From the NCBI RefSeq assembly GCF_003473485.1, contig NC_053047.1, forward strand, positions 4,293,001 to 4,357,000: a stretch of 64,000 nt of DNA, given 5' to 3'. This DNA is from Medicago truncatula (lineage: Eukaryota > Streptophyta > Magnoliopsida > Fabales > Fabaceae). Of the stretch, positions 10,205 to 21,759 are shown in pieces. Both the position numbers and the translations under genes were made by a program. The notes under the pieces are model-generated. The model had not been told where the DNA came from. It was given only the letters and a program-made list of their open reading frames with translations, and ran no database searches. Each line of letters begins with the position of its first letter. Position 1 is the first letter of the stretch.

Positions 10205-12728
10205 TTAATTTTCATCTTCATATCCATCTTCATCTCCGTCTTCATCTCCGTACCCATTTACATCATGCAAATCAGCAATTCCCGCATCAGCTAGACACTT
10301 CAGACATGGTGTATCCAAATCCGAGGCTTCCACATTTAAACCTTCAACGTCTCCATTATCATCAATATTTAGCTCAGCTGAGGTTCTCTTCTTTTCGGCC
10401 AATTTTGAATTAGCCATGACAAAAAGAACATCATGATCAGTTCTGTACCTCAAACTCTTAGAGTGGACCTAAACATATACAAATACAATTCAGATTAGAC
10501 AGCAGTAGGTATTTTAAAATTCATATTCAATAGTTTTTATCATCTTACCATCTCGAAGGCTTCTGGAAAACGGGGACTCCCATAAGAACTGCTTGTCAAG
10601 CTTAATACACGGATTGCAAATTTCTGTAGCTCTGGTGGTCCATCTACTAACGATGCCCACCAAATTGGTGGAATCTCCATATCAGCTGTAATTACGGCTA
10701 TTGGATGACCGAATTGATTAGCCTGTCTATCGAAATCATCAAGTTGAATTTCAATCTTCGATCTTTCTTTGTGATTGGTCACCATCCTTGTTATACAATG
10801 TTGTAGACCACGTTTAACTTTAACATCATCTCTAAATCCAGGACTATAGTGATATTGAGCGTTAAGAAAATAGCCAGCAGCATGCAAAGGGCTATGGAAT
10901 TGTTTGTCCCATCTTTCATCAATGATATCCTTTAGAAGCACAAAACTAAAAAAAAAAGTAGAATAATAGAATTACTTTTCGCTTTTCAAACCAAGACTAC
11001 AGAAAAAATGTTCAATTTAAAATAAAAAAAAAAGTTGACACTTGATCCTGCCGAACATATTTACCTTTCTCTTTCTATGGCACTTTTGGAAAGACTCCTC
11101 CGTATCTTATCTTTAGCTCTCTCCATTGCCTCATAAATGAAGCCCATGATCGGGACCATGGTTGAATCGACCATAAGAAGCAAATTCAGCAGAGGTTTTA
11201 CACCTTTATAACAAATCATAACATATTTCCAAAACTCCTTGTCCAAAATCATATCCTCTGCCCATTTCCTAGACCTTGGCTCTGCAAACTCGCTGGACTT
11301 CCATTCCTCGGATGTGAACATTCTTACCAAAGCTCCTTTGTTCTCGTGAATACAACATAAAGTATAGTATGATGTTTGCCATTGATACATGCCCAATTTT
11401 AAAATATCTTTTCCTTTTGTGAAGTGCCACAATAGAGACTTGACAGAAGGCCTTGTATGAATAAAGGTTATAAGACTCTGACACTTCTTAATTATCTCTG
11501 AGTGAATAGGTATATTCTCCTCACAGTCTTCCAATATCGTCAGAATGCAATCTGTTGCACAAGGGGTCCAATACAGCCTAGTCCTTTTCGCCATCAGCAT
11601 CATAGCGGCTGCTGCGTAGTATTCTGTATATTCCGTCACAATGTGGACAGCATTTTCTTCCCCAACCTCTTCAACAACGTCATCCATCATCTTAAAGAGT
11701 TTCTCAGGCGATTCCAACATATCAGACGCATCAATAGACTTCAAAAAGAATGTTCCCTTTGGACTGTTCACTAACCAGTTTAGTATGGTCCTACTCTCCG
11801 TGTCACTGTCAGCCGATCCATCAACCATTATGGTGCAACCTGTTACTTTCCATATAGCTCTATGTTCCTCCAAAGCTTCATTTGTCAACTTAACTTCATC
11901 CGTCAAATATTTCCCTCTAATCTCATCATAAGACGGTGGATTAAATCCTACGCCTTGTCTTGAAACCAAATCAAACATAGTTTTAAATTCATCACTCTTT
12001 GCCGCTGTAAACGGTATGGCATTGTTGTAGAAAAACCTTGCAATCACTTGACATGCTTCCTCTCTCGAAGTCTTCTCATTTTTTTCATCAACAACAGAGG
12101 CTTTTGAGCCAACTCTCCTTCTCTTGTAACCATCTCTAGAGCTTCCAACAACCACTTCATTGCTACTTCTTTTTTCGCCCTCTTGCAAATTGGTATGAAT
12201 CTCCAACATTTCCTTCCTAACCTCATAACTAACACCCATACAAGCTTCAACATTGTCCATTCCAGTTATGTGACATATAAACCAGTAAATCCCGCCGGTT
12301 ACTACATTATCACAATGTTTACAATAAACTATATCTTGTTCATATAGTTTAAGATCAAGTGAAATGCAATGCTTCAAAACCACTTCAACAACATTGTTGG
12401 GTATGATCTTTTTAGGCATTGTTTGGGCATTTATAAAGTCTGAAACAGAAAGACACAGACTCAATCAAGAAATTCATTAATTAGGTTTAGAGTTTCAATT
12501 TTGACCCCAAAAAACATTTAATTTTTTTTATTTTTTTTGCAAATTGGTTCAAAAAAAATACCCATTTTCTGTTTGATCTCAAAATTCAGGACCTTACATT
12601 AAAAAAGAACGAAAATGAAAATGGGTCACTGAAAAAGCAAATTTAAACAGAAAAAGTTTAAATTTTTAACACAAAAATAAATATAACATAGTAAATAAAT
12701 AAATAAAAAAGTAAAAAAACATACCCAT
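10205..12728 (-). CDS. hAT-like BED/DUF659/dimerisation protein, copy B (intact frame)
   Basis: Coding exons are 12725-12728, 11065-12439, 10549-10945 and 10205-10468 (minus strand), 2040 nt and 679 residues. As in copy A the start codon is the last full codon before an intron (ATGG|GTATG) and splicing gives MDFINAQTMPKK. Features in order: BED-like finger (CKHC, H, C); KRRRVGS basic patch; DUF659 core with GTFFLKSIDASDML and RLYWTPCATDCI; the block FHSPLHAAGYFLNAQYHYS; dimerisation motif LTSSSYG; and an acidic tail. The core reads VTEYTEYY where copies D-F have VTDNT, so one likely catalytic Asp is lost. An E2F-like TTTCCCGC lies at 12862-12869, upstream of the start. The open frame and conserved splice sites suggest a maintained gene. 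Confidence 0.75.
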
Positions 12729-12861
12729 GTTTTGAGTTGTGTTGTGTCGTAAGAACAGTGCTTGATTCGGTTTCCAACAATGCCAATTGATGAAGAAGAA
12801 TGAAGCAGCTGAGATCTTCTTGCTGCTACTGCTACACTGTGGTTTGTTTTGGTCTACTCAC

Positions 12862-12869
12862 TTTCCCGC
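12862..12869 (-). promoter_or_regulatory. E2F-like site upstream of copy B
   Basis: TTTCCCGC matches the plant E2F consensus (TTTSSCGC). It lies about 135 bp upstream of the split start codon of copy B. The same word occurs at the equivalent place in copy C (17546-17553), and GCGGGAAA occurs upstream of copy F and of the 38.5-kb fragment. Binding is inferred, not shown. Confidence 0.4.
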
Positions 12870-14092
12870 TATTTCATTATATTCTCTCTCTCTTGAGATT
12901 AAATTACCAACCTATATCCCACTTACTTTTTACCAAAAAAAACCCACTCAACACAATTTTAAATCACTTAAAATTAGAAAATAGTTTTGTCAATTTCACT
13001 GATTTTTTTTTTTTGTTAAATATGTTTTTAGTTCTTATAAATATACTAATTTTTTATTTTGGTCCCTCATAAAATTTTCTTCGACTTTTAGTACCCAAAA
13101 ATTTTCTATCTTCACCTTTGATCTCTCCTTTTGAGTAAATTTACAGGTAAAATTTATACTTTTAATCTGCTCAGTATCATTTTCTAAAATATCCTTATTA
13201 ACTGTAGTTAGTGAAGTAGTTAAGTTGCATGAAATTTAATAAATAAGGGAATAATAAAGAAAAAAATAATAATAAATGATGTATTGTTATTCTAAAGTGA
13301 CAAGTACTATTTTGAGACCGAGAAAAAAAAGTTTAAAAAGACAATTATTTCTCTACCTTTGAACAAGATTTGTTCAAATCAAACATGCAATTTAAATCAT
13401 ACAATATCAAATTTTCAACTCAGGAAAACAAAAGTCCTCATCATGAATCATCTTATTTCTCTACTTTCAAAGACAGACCACTCCATTCCCTCCCAAATTC
13501 CTCTCAAAATTCAAAATAATGCAGCCATGGAGAGTTCTAGAAAAGAAAACATTTCTTCTGTTAACATGAACTATATATTAATCCAAATTTTCATGGCTAT
13601 GTGGCAATCACGTAACACATAAGATTTCCCGGCTTTTTGTGAGAAGCCGACCATGCTGAACTAACCACAAGATGGCCTTCCTTCTCTCTGACACCAGCAG
13701 ACACCACACCCGCTTCCAACCTTGCGAACCTTCTGCGGAACTGAAATTTGACAGTAAGCAAGATGCTAAACTGATAGACAAACTTCCTAATTCAGCATCA
13801 GACCAAACACACACATCCATATCTTCTCCACTGCAGAACGAAGAATAGCTATCATGTTCAAAGTACAAGAGTTTAAAGAAAGATAAACATTTATACAAAA
13901 CAGAACCAGGATGCAGGGGAAAAAAGAAACAATGATTTAAATATGTAAATGTACTAAACAGATTAAGCTGTTTATAATACAATGAATGCTTAAAACTTCA
14001 TCCAAGTAAATGAAAGAAAATAGATTTCAGTAAATCCAATAGGGTTTATAAAACATAAATCAGACCAAAACAAATCTCGAATATTAACATAC
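12870..14092. repeat. Spacer of tandem units 2 and 3
   Basis: 13005-13140 carries an AT-rich dispersed repeat built on words like ATGTTTTTAGTYC and TTTTGGTCCCT, also seen at 17610-17720 and 54780-55490. From about 13340 the sequence matches 8.9-9.6 kb of the previous unit. I see no supported gene. Confidence 0.45.
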
Positions 14093-14248
14093 CAACACCA
14101 TCTATCCCAGCTAGTTTTGGCATGAACAACTGCCTGATGTGGTTGTCAGCTGCATTCTCAGCTGTCAGTGTCTCACACCTGAATGAATCCATGATTCTTT
14201 TCTACGAATGTTTTTTGTTCAACAATACCAGTGATCAACTTATCCCGA
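14093..14248 (-). pseudogene. Relic of exon 4 of the 59-kb conserved gene (unit C)
   Basis: The minus strand carries a decayed copy of exon 4, with the GTATG donor end and a PKLAGIDG-like end preserved. An insertion of T in the EQK region and other changes disturb the frame. It lies downstream of copy C in the arrangement seen for A and B. Confidence 0.7.
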
Positions 14249-14592
14249 CTATTCCAAGGTGAGTGCAAATAAGAAAATGAACATGTCATCAAAATGAAGA
14301 TTAGACCAGGATAGCAAAATCCTACAAAATTCACAATAACCATATATACATGCATATCAATTCATATATAATCATATAACATAACATATATAAGAAAATC
14401 ACTTCAGACAATACACTAAACTTAATTCAAAATCCATAGGAAAGTCATACACAACTGATAAGTCACAAATTAACAACTTAAGCTATAATATTAAGCTTTT
14501 CACAAGTGGTATGATGTAAACACCCAAAACAAGGAGTCAAATTCTAGATCTTTAATCTAGAATGCTTTCAAAATAAAAACATAATCTTCCAT

Positions 14593-17451
14593 TTAATTTT
14601 CATCTCCATCTTCATCTTCATCTTCATCTTCATTTCCGTCTTCATCTTCATCTCCATTAGCATTTTCATCATGCAAATCAGCAATTCCCGCATCAGCTTG
14701 ACATTGTAGACATGGTACATCCAAATCTGAGTCGTCCACATTTAAACCTTCAACGTCTCCATTATCATCAATATTTAGCTCAGCTGACGTTCTCTTCTTT
14801 TCGGCCAATTTTGAATTAGCCATGACAAAAAGAACATCACGATCAGTTCTGTACATCATACTCTTAGAGTGGACCTAAACAAATACAAATAAGATTAGAC
14901 AGCAGTAGGTATTTTACAATTCATATTTAATAGTTTTTATCATCTTACCATCTCGAACGCATCCTGAAGAGGGAAACCACCATAACAACTGCATGTCAAG
15001 CTTAATACACGAATTGCAAATTTTTGGAGCTCTGGTGGTCCATCTACTAACGATCCCCACCAAATTGGTGGAATCTCCATATCAGCCGTAATTATGGCTA
15101 TTGGATGACCGAATTGATTAGCCTGTTTATCAAAATCATCAAGTTGAATTTCAATCTTAGATCTTTCTTCGTGATCGGTCACCATCCTTGTTATACAATG
15201 TTGTAGACCACGTTTAACTTTAACATCATCTCTAAATCCAGGACTATAGTGATATTGAGCGTTAAGAAAATAGCCTGCAGCATGCAAAGGGCTATGGAAT
15301 TGTTTGTCCCATCTTTCATCAATGATTTTCTGTAGATGCATAAAACTAAAAAAAAAAAGTAGAAAAAAAGAATTACTTTTCGCTTTTCAAACCAAGACTA
15401 CAGACCAAATGTTCGATTTAAAAAAAAAGTGATACTTGATCCTGCCGAACATATTTACCTTTCTCTTTCTATGGCACTTTTGGAAAGACTCCTCCGTATC
15501 TTATCTTTAGCTCTCTCCATATCCTCATAAATGAAACCCATCATCGGGACCACGGTTGAGTTGACCATAAGAAGCAAATTCAGCAGAGGTTTTACACCTT
15601 TATAACAAATCATAACATATTTCCAAAACTCCTTGTCCAAAATCATATCCTCTGCCCATTTCCTAGACTTCGGCTCTGCAAACTCGTTGGATGTGGACTT
15701 CCATTCCTCGGAAGTGAACATTCTTACCAAAGCTCCTTTGTTCTCGTGAATACAACATAAAGTAAAGTATGATGTTTCACTTTGATACATGCCCACTTTT
15801 AAAATATCTTTTCCTTTTGTGAAATGCCGCATTAGAGACTTGACAGAAGGGCTTACATAAATAAAGGCTATAAGATCTTGACATTTCTTAGTTATCTCTG
15901 AGTGAATAGGTATATTCGTCTCACAGTCTGCCAAAATCATCTGAATGCAATTTGTTGCACAAGGGGTCCAATACAGCCTAGTTCTTTTCTCCATCAACAT
16001 CTCACCAACAGCTCTGCAGAATGGTGTATTGTCCGTCACAATTTGGACAACATTTTCTTCTCCAACCTCTTCAACAATGTTGTCCAAAATCCGAAAGAGT
16101 TTGTCAGGCGATTCCAACATATCAGTTGCATCAATAGACTTCAAAAAGAATGTTCCGTTTGGACTGTTCACTAACAAGTTTATTATGGTCCTACTCTCTG
16201 CGTCAACCGATCCATCAACCATTATGGTGCAACCTGTTACCTTCCACATAGCTCTATGTTCTTCCAAAGCTTCATTTGTCAACTTAACTTCATCCGTCAA
16301 ATATTTCCCTCTAATCTCATCATAAGACGGTGGCTTAAATCCTTCGCCTTGTCTTGAAACCAAATCAAACATAGTTTTAAATTCATCACTCTGTGCCGCT
16401 GCAAACGGTATGGCATTGTTGTAGAAAAACCTTGCAATCGCTTGACATGCTTCCTCTCTTGATGTCTTCTCATTCTTTTCATCAACAACAGAGGCTTCTG
16501 AGCCAACTCGCCTTCTCTTGAAACCATCTTTAGAGCTTCGAACAACAACTTCATCATTGCCACTTGTTTTTTCGCCAACTCCAACACAGCCTTCCTCATT
16601 AATCTCTTGCAAATTGGTATGAATCTCCAACATTTCCTTCTTCACCTCATCACGCACACCCTCACAAGCTTTAAAATTTTCAATTCCAATTAAGTGACAT
16701 ACAAATCGGTAAAACCCGACGGTTACTACATTGTCACAATATTTACAATAAACTATATCTTGTTCATATAGTTTAGGCTTAAACGCACTATTCACCCCCT
16801 AAGTTTGCAAAAGTAGCGATTTTGGCCTCCTTTTAAAAAAAATGGCAAAAGTGACCCTCCATGTTTAGGGAAATATGCTCTTTTGACCCCTAACATAAGG
16901 GAAATATGCTCCTTTGACCCCTTATCTTTACAAAAAGTTGCGACTTTTTTTTTGGGACATATGGCGTTTTCTCAGCAATTTTGAGATGAAAGGGGCCAAA
17001 ATTGTTTTTTTTTTGTTAGGGGGCCAAATCGCAACTCTTTAGAAGTTAAAGTGTCAAAAGTGTGTTTAAGCCTTCTTTCAAAAAAAAAAAAAGTGTGTTT
17101 AAGCCTATAGTTTAAGATCAAGTGAAATGCAATGCTTCAAAATAACATCAACAACATTGTTGGGTATGATCTTTTAAGGCATTGTTTGGGCATTTATAAA
17201 GTCTGAAACAGAAAGACACAGAGAACCAATCAAGAAACTCATGAATTAGGTTTAGAGTTTCAATTTTGACCCAAAAAACAATTTCTTTTTTTTTTTTGCA
17301 AATTGGGTCAAAAAATACCCATTTTCTGTTTGATCTTAAATTTCAGGATCTTACATTTAAAAATAACGAAAATGAAAATTGGTCACTGAAAAAGCAAATC
17401 AAAACAGAAAAGATTGAATTTTTAACACTAAAATAAATAAAACATACCCAT
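14593..17451 (-). pseudogene. hAT-like gene, copy C, broken by a nonsense codon and a MITE
   Basis: The exon layout is that of A and B: 17448-17451, 15459-17202 (with a 339-bp insertion), 14949-15345 and 14593-14874. The spliced start would read MDFINAQTMP, then TAA at 17174-17176, where copy B has AAA. A 330-bp MITE at 16776-17105 then interrupts the BED region and brings another in-frame stop. Downstream of the MITE everything is open: finger CKYC, DUF659 core with VTDNTPFC (the Asp is kept, unlike A and B), LYWTPCATNCI, dimerisation motif LTCSCYG and an acidic tail. The first in-frame codon usable as a start after the MITE stop is GTG at 16795, so no ATG precedes the finger. Either N-terminally truncated protein or, more likely, none is made. 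Confidence 0.8.
16776..17105. mobile_element. MITE inserted in hAT copy C, 9-bp target duplication
   Basis: The ends are GGCTTAAACGCACT and AGTGTGTTTAAGCC (one mismatch when paired). It is flanked by TATAGTTTA at 16767-16775 and 17106-17114. Copy B has the empty site (a single TATAGTTTA near 12341-12350), so insertion boundaries are exact. The right end word is doubled, because GTGTTTAAGCC also occurs at about 17062-17072. There is no coding capacity. The nine-base duplication points to a Mutator-like source of transposase. Confidence 0.9.
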
Positions 17452-17545
17452 GATTGTGTTGTGTGCTGTAAGAACAGTGCTTGATTCGGTTTTCCAACAA
17501 AGCCAACTGAGGATGGAACACTGTGGTTTGTTTTGGTCTACTCAC

Positions 17546-17553
17546 TTTCCCGC
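17546..17553 (-). promoter_or_regulatory. E2F-like site upstream of copy C
   Basis: TTTCCCGC sits about 95 bp upstream of the split start codon, in a stretch nearly identical to the promoter of copy B (GGTTTGTTTTGGTCTACTCA precedes it in both). Confidence 0.4.
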
Positions 17554-17559
17554 TATTTC

Positions 17560-18347
17560 TTTATTCTCTTGTGCCATTCCCTCCAATACTTTTGTCTACT
17601 TGTAATATATTGATGATTGGGGTAAAATATCTTTTCGGACCCGTAAATATACAAATTTTTCATTTTAATTTTTTTAAAATTTTCGTTCCACTTTTAATAT
17701 CTATAAAATTTGAAGTATTTGTCTAATATGTGCAACATTGTACATGTTAAAACAACTAATAGTAATAATTATTTTTTTGGAAAACAACAATTATTTATTC
17801 AAAAGTTTTATCTTTAATATTAAATGTGCAAGTTCAATACAAAATTTCTATTTTAAACTTCTTAACATGTGTAAATTTGCGCATGATAGAAAAACTCAAT
17901 TTTTTCTTTGGTACAAGTAAAACCCAATTTATAATCATCATTTTTTGTCCTTAATTTTAAGTTAATTAATGTGTAACATTTGTATTTTTTAGCGAAATTG
18001 TGTAGAATATTGTAAAAATCTCTACCAAAAAACTTAGTTTTTTTCAACAAAACATGAATTAAATATGAACGGGTCGTAACTCCCGTTTAAGAGGAAAGGA
18101 TAATTAACTATTGTTTGGGGTACTTTTGAAAATTCAAGGTGCTTGTGGGCAATATAGGTGTTTAAAGAGCAATTTTCTCACTTTAATGCCTTTAATATGT
18201 AAATATAATAGGCTATATTCAAACTTAACCTATTTTTAAAGTTAGGTAAAATGCAAATTCTGACTCGGTCCGATCTATTTTTCTTGAAAGGTCAAATGCA
18301 AATTCCGACTCGGCCTGACCTATTTTACTTTAAAGAAATTTGGAAGT
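17560..18347. other. AT-rich intergenic region
   Basis: No supported gene. 17605-17720 resembles the dispersed repeat seen at 13005-13140. Two short direct repeats containing GCAAATTC(T/C)GACTCGG(T/C)C lie at about 18252-18275 and 18297-18320. Confidence 0.4.
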
Positions 18348-18957
18348 ATGGAGAAGTGGAAACCCTATACAACTTCATATTTCAGTAAAGTAATCTGCAA
18401 GACGATGATACTTCGGTCTTTGTTTGTCCCAAATCATCGATGTTCTTCCTTTCTTTATTGCTCAGAATCTCTCCTTTTCGTTTCTCATTACTCGGTTAGC
18501 AAAAACCAGGCTAAGAAAATGTACGTAGCACCTCTTTTTTCATGCACTCTTAAAGGTCACTTTTTTGTTTAGTTTCATGTTCTTTTCATTCACTTCAAAC
18601 CCTTTGGAATTCAAACACAAACTCAAATTTTTTGTGCTATAACGATATAAATATTCTTATTAGATAGATGCATGCATACATTATATTCTTAGTATATTGT
18701 TTGTTTATGTTGATTTGCTTTATTTATGCAGGTCAAAGATTGGAAAAAAGAAGTATCATGACGTGTATGTTCGAAGCTATCCAGAATTTAGGAGTTTGGT
18801 TGAGCAGTATGTGATTCGGGGAGGTGCACCTGCAGTATCTTTTGACATATCCGACTATGTTTCTTCACGAGCCTACGGTCATATGTTGGACGAAGTAATC
18901 GCGAACAACTCAAAGTTGGGCCGACTTGATAAAATTGAACATCCAAGAAAGAAATGA
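18348..18957 (+). CDS. Unrecognised two-exon small protein, possibly organelle-targeted
   Basis: Exons 18348-18520 and 18732-18957 join cleanly (AT|GTACGT donor, TATGCAG acceptor) to give 132 residues. The N-terminal 60 residues are rich in Ser, Arg, Phe and Leu with few acidic residues, which is compatible with a mitochondrial or plastid presequence. The remainder includes KIGKKKYHDVYVRSYPEF and RGGAPAVSFDISDYVSSRAY. I do not recognise the family. A second open stretch, 18926-19159 in another frame (includes TCYTVKEMELVYKAIGSNW), follows at once, so the gene may be frameshifted or have another intron. It may therefore be a decaying copy. Confidence 0.4.
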
Positions 18958-19274
18958 TCACCTCCCACAACCGATCATCACCTGTTACACTGTAAAGGAG
19001 ATGGAACTTGTTTACAAGGCTATTGGATCTAATTGGAGGGCCTTTATCGCTTTACGACCATATTACAAAAGTGAGAGGAATGATGAAACATCGGAGGAGA
19101 TGGACGAATTTACCATACTTTATGGGATTGTGGATCACATCAGAGAAAGATATGGGTAAGACATGGGATTTCAAATACATGACAATGATCTGGAATTCTA
19201 GAATATTGTCAGTCTTGAGAGCCGATGGAGTGGAGTGTGGGCTTGCATTATACTATAGTACCACCTAGTTTCTT

Positions 19275-20330
19275 CTCAGCTTGGTGTTGTTTGTTTTTGG
19301 GAGATTCAAATTTGAATTTCTCTAAATACAGAGCTTCTTCTGCTACATGTGCTTTATCTTCTTTGTGCATGTGGAATTTTGGGAAATTCTGAAAGTGTTG
19401 TGCTTGATGAGTTTTGAAGAAATTTAGTCCGTGTTGTCAATCAATCGCGAATTGCAGAAAATAGCAGATTGTTGAAATTCCGCTGCACAAAAATGCTCTA
19501 CGCCGCTATAGCATTTTATTTGACAACATTTTGTAGTAAATACCGAATTGCAGAACAAATTGCTCAAATTCTACAACTTATTATAGCCGCTACTTAACAA
19601 CACTGATTTAGTCTTGTCTAGGCTACAGTGATATTGCTTGAATTGAAATGCATTGTTCATCACTCTCTTTACGAAACCGGTCTACTACATTTGAGTTTCC
19701 ATTTACGCTTCATCATGCTTGTAATCGTATGTTGTTCCATAAACTGGTTTTTCTTCCTTCACGTTAGGAACTCGGAAGCTAGAATTAGATATGTGACACA
19801 GCTAAAAAATACTTCCAGTTTGGATAGAATAAGTTTTAGAAATTATAGGATATGACACATCATCAGCACAATATATAGTGTAAGTTTAGTATAAAGACAC
19901 AAAAATGTAACTAAAAGAGTAACAGAAGAAGAGTGCTTTCTTTTTTGTTTTGTTTTCATAGTTTTGTATCGGTTTCTTCTGTATAAAATACTAGAGTATG
20001 TCAACAGAGATCAGCTTTAATGAACTGATAATTTTTGTGAATATTGGTCTTGATGTTTACCGTTTGCAACTACGCATGTCAAGAGGATGCTTATTAACAG
20101 ACGCGCTCACCTCAATCTGACAAAGGTTTGTCTGTATTGCAAGGCGAGGTTGTGGAGCATGCTGTAGGCTAATATGATAGCGCAAATCCCTTGTTACAGG
20201 TTGAGTTCGTATGAAGAATGCGTCAATTATCATGTGTGCCTTAATGGTCACATGGTTTGGATCTGCTTCCTTTTATCAATGTCTGATTCAAAAGAGGCGT
20301 ATGAGAAGTAAGATATTGGTGATTCAAAGG
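19275..20330 (+). pseudogene. Degenerate EID1-like F-box copy (unit D)
   Basis: 19285-20060 is a diverged copy of the promoter and 5' intron of the F-box gene at 1010. At about 20062 the sequence jumps from GATGTTTACCGT to TTGCAACTAC, which in the intact gene lies in codons near 1515. All of the F-box half is thus deleted. The remaining 3' part (about 20073-20310) keeps CLYCKARLWSML and NYHVCLNGHMV-like codons but has TAG after the ARLWSML segment. The copy at 27.7-28.6 kb has the same deletion junction. Confidence 0.8.
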
Positions 20331-21240
20331 TATTTTCTTGTACATTAAAATCCCAACGTCCCGTCTTTTATTTCTACTCCTTTTCAGTTTAACAATTTCT
20401 ATGAAAACTCAAAATTAAGGCTGGAAATGTGCTATGAAGCACTAACACAGATACAAACATAGACACCAGACACGACACTTACCCGTAGACACAGGTAATT
20501 GAATGTAACTACATGTGTCTGTCCTATATAGAAAATGTGTTTTCTCGTAATTGTGACCATAAGTTTTTATTGAGATCTGGAACAACTTTCAAGAAACTTA
20601 TGTTGATTTTCAACGGCTTAATCCTTCTTTGTAGGTGATTTTCAAGAAACTTACATACTATGCTTGGAGAAAACTCATGTTTTAAACTGGGAAATTTGGA
20701 TCCAAAATCTTTCACTTTTAAGCAAATTATGCTGTAAAATAATAAGAGGTTTGTTTGCATAAGGTGTTCTTAATTTTACCTTCTAATGCAAAATGTTGAG
20801 TCACTATTTTTAATGTTTCAATTTTCTTTCCAGCATCATATTCAGCTTCTAGTAGACGTACGTCTACAAACATGAAAATAAACAAAGCAGAAGCTGTTTA
20901 TAATTCAATGCTTAAGCTAATGCATGTATCATGTATGCAACTCCCTCAAAGTAGATGATAAGGATACAGGGGAAGAAATCAAGGTAGCAACATGATTTTT
21001 ATTTTAAGCTTCATATTGTAGTTTTTGCCAAAATCACGATGATCTGCCGAGATTCCGTCAAACTAACCACCAATCCGAACATGCATCTTAGATAGAAGTA
21101 TTTATACTACTAGCTTCTATTACAACAGTAATTATACACGCAAGAGTTATATCAAAAGTGGTATCCTGATAGGAATTCAGCTTCATCTTAGTAACATTAT
21201 TCTCATTGTTTATCTTGAAAATTATACAGATTCAGAATAA
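20331..21240. other. Intergenic sequence of unit D
   Basis: No supported gene. Parts match the 3' flank of the F-box gene (AAGGCTGGAAATG onward near 2045 and 28650). The end matches 33.1-33.4 kb upstream of the next exon-3 relic (CCGTCAAACTAACCACCAATCC in both). Confidence 0.4.
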
Positions 21241-21251
21241 AATGCTTTATC

Positions 21252-21470
21252 CTTGAGCATCCTCAGTACAGTGGAACCGAGCAGGCATCGTGGCCTTTTC
21301 ACGGTACAACAGTGACTCGTTCTTTCTTTGTCTGTTTTATCAAAAACATTTAGGCATGAAGTGTATGATGGACAGGAAAAGATAAACAACAAAAATGACA
21401 CAGTCACAACATTGAAATCTGTGATTGTGAGTTTGTTGAGATGATAGTTACAATTCTTTCACCATGAAAA
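21252..21470 (-). pseudogene. Relic of exons 2 and 3 of the 59-kb conserved gene (unit D)
   Basis: The minus strand at 21252-21331 is a copy of exon 3 (63180-63259), with the acceptor GATAAAACAG and the segment for CKGHDAARFH still visible but interrupted by TGA and an inserted base. At 21408-21470 there is a shortened exon 2 ending in ACAATCACAGATTTCAATG, preceded by TTTTTCATGGT as in the source. Both lie downstream of hAT copy D in the host-gene order. Confidence 0.8.
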
Positions 21471-21759
21471 AAGATTGAAAGGAAAACATACATACGTAAT
21501 TATTCAAGATAAATCAACAATAACAACCATAAAGAGAATTGGCTTACATAGAAGAATTCATCAGCAAGTAACAAACATACAGATAAATCAACAAGGTCAT
21601 GAACTAAGGGATTTTTACTACCTTAAGAAAGCCAAACACAATTCATAAGTCACAAATTAAAACCTTAAGCTATATAGTATTAAGCTTTTAAAAAGTACCA
21701 AGACATAAACATCAATAATAGTCAAATTCTAGGTATTTAATCTAGAAAATCTTTCAAAT

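Noticed and set aside
16297-16795. MITE supplying a new start codon for copy C
   Set aside because: The open frame running into the MITE begins with GTG, not ATG, at 16795, and TAG lies two codons further upstream in the same frame, so no usable start is provided.
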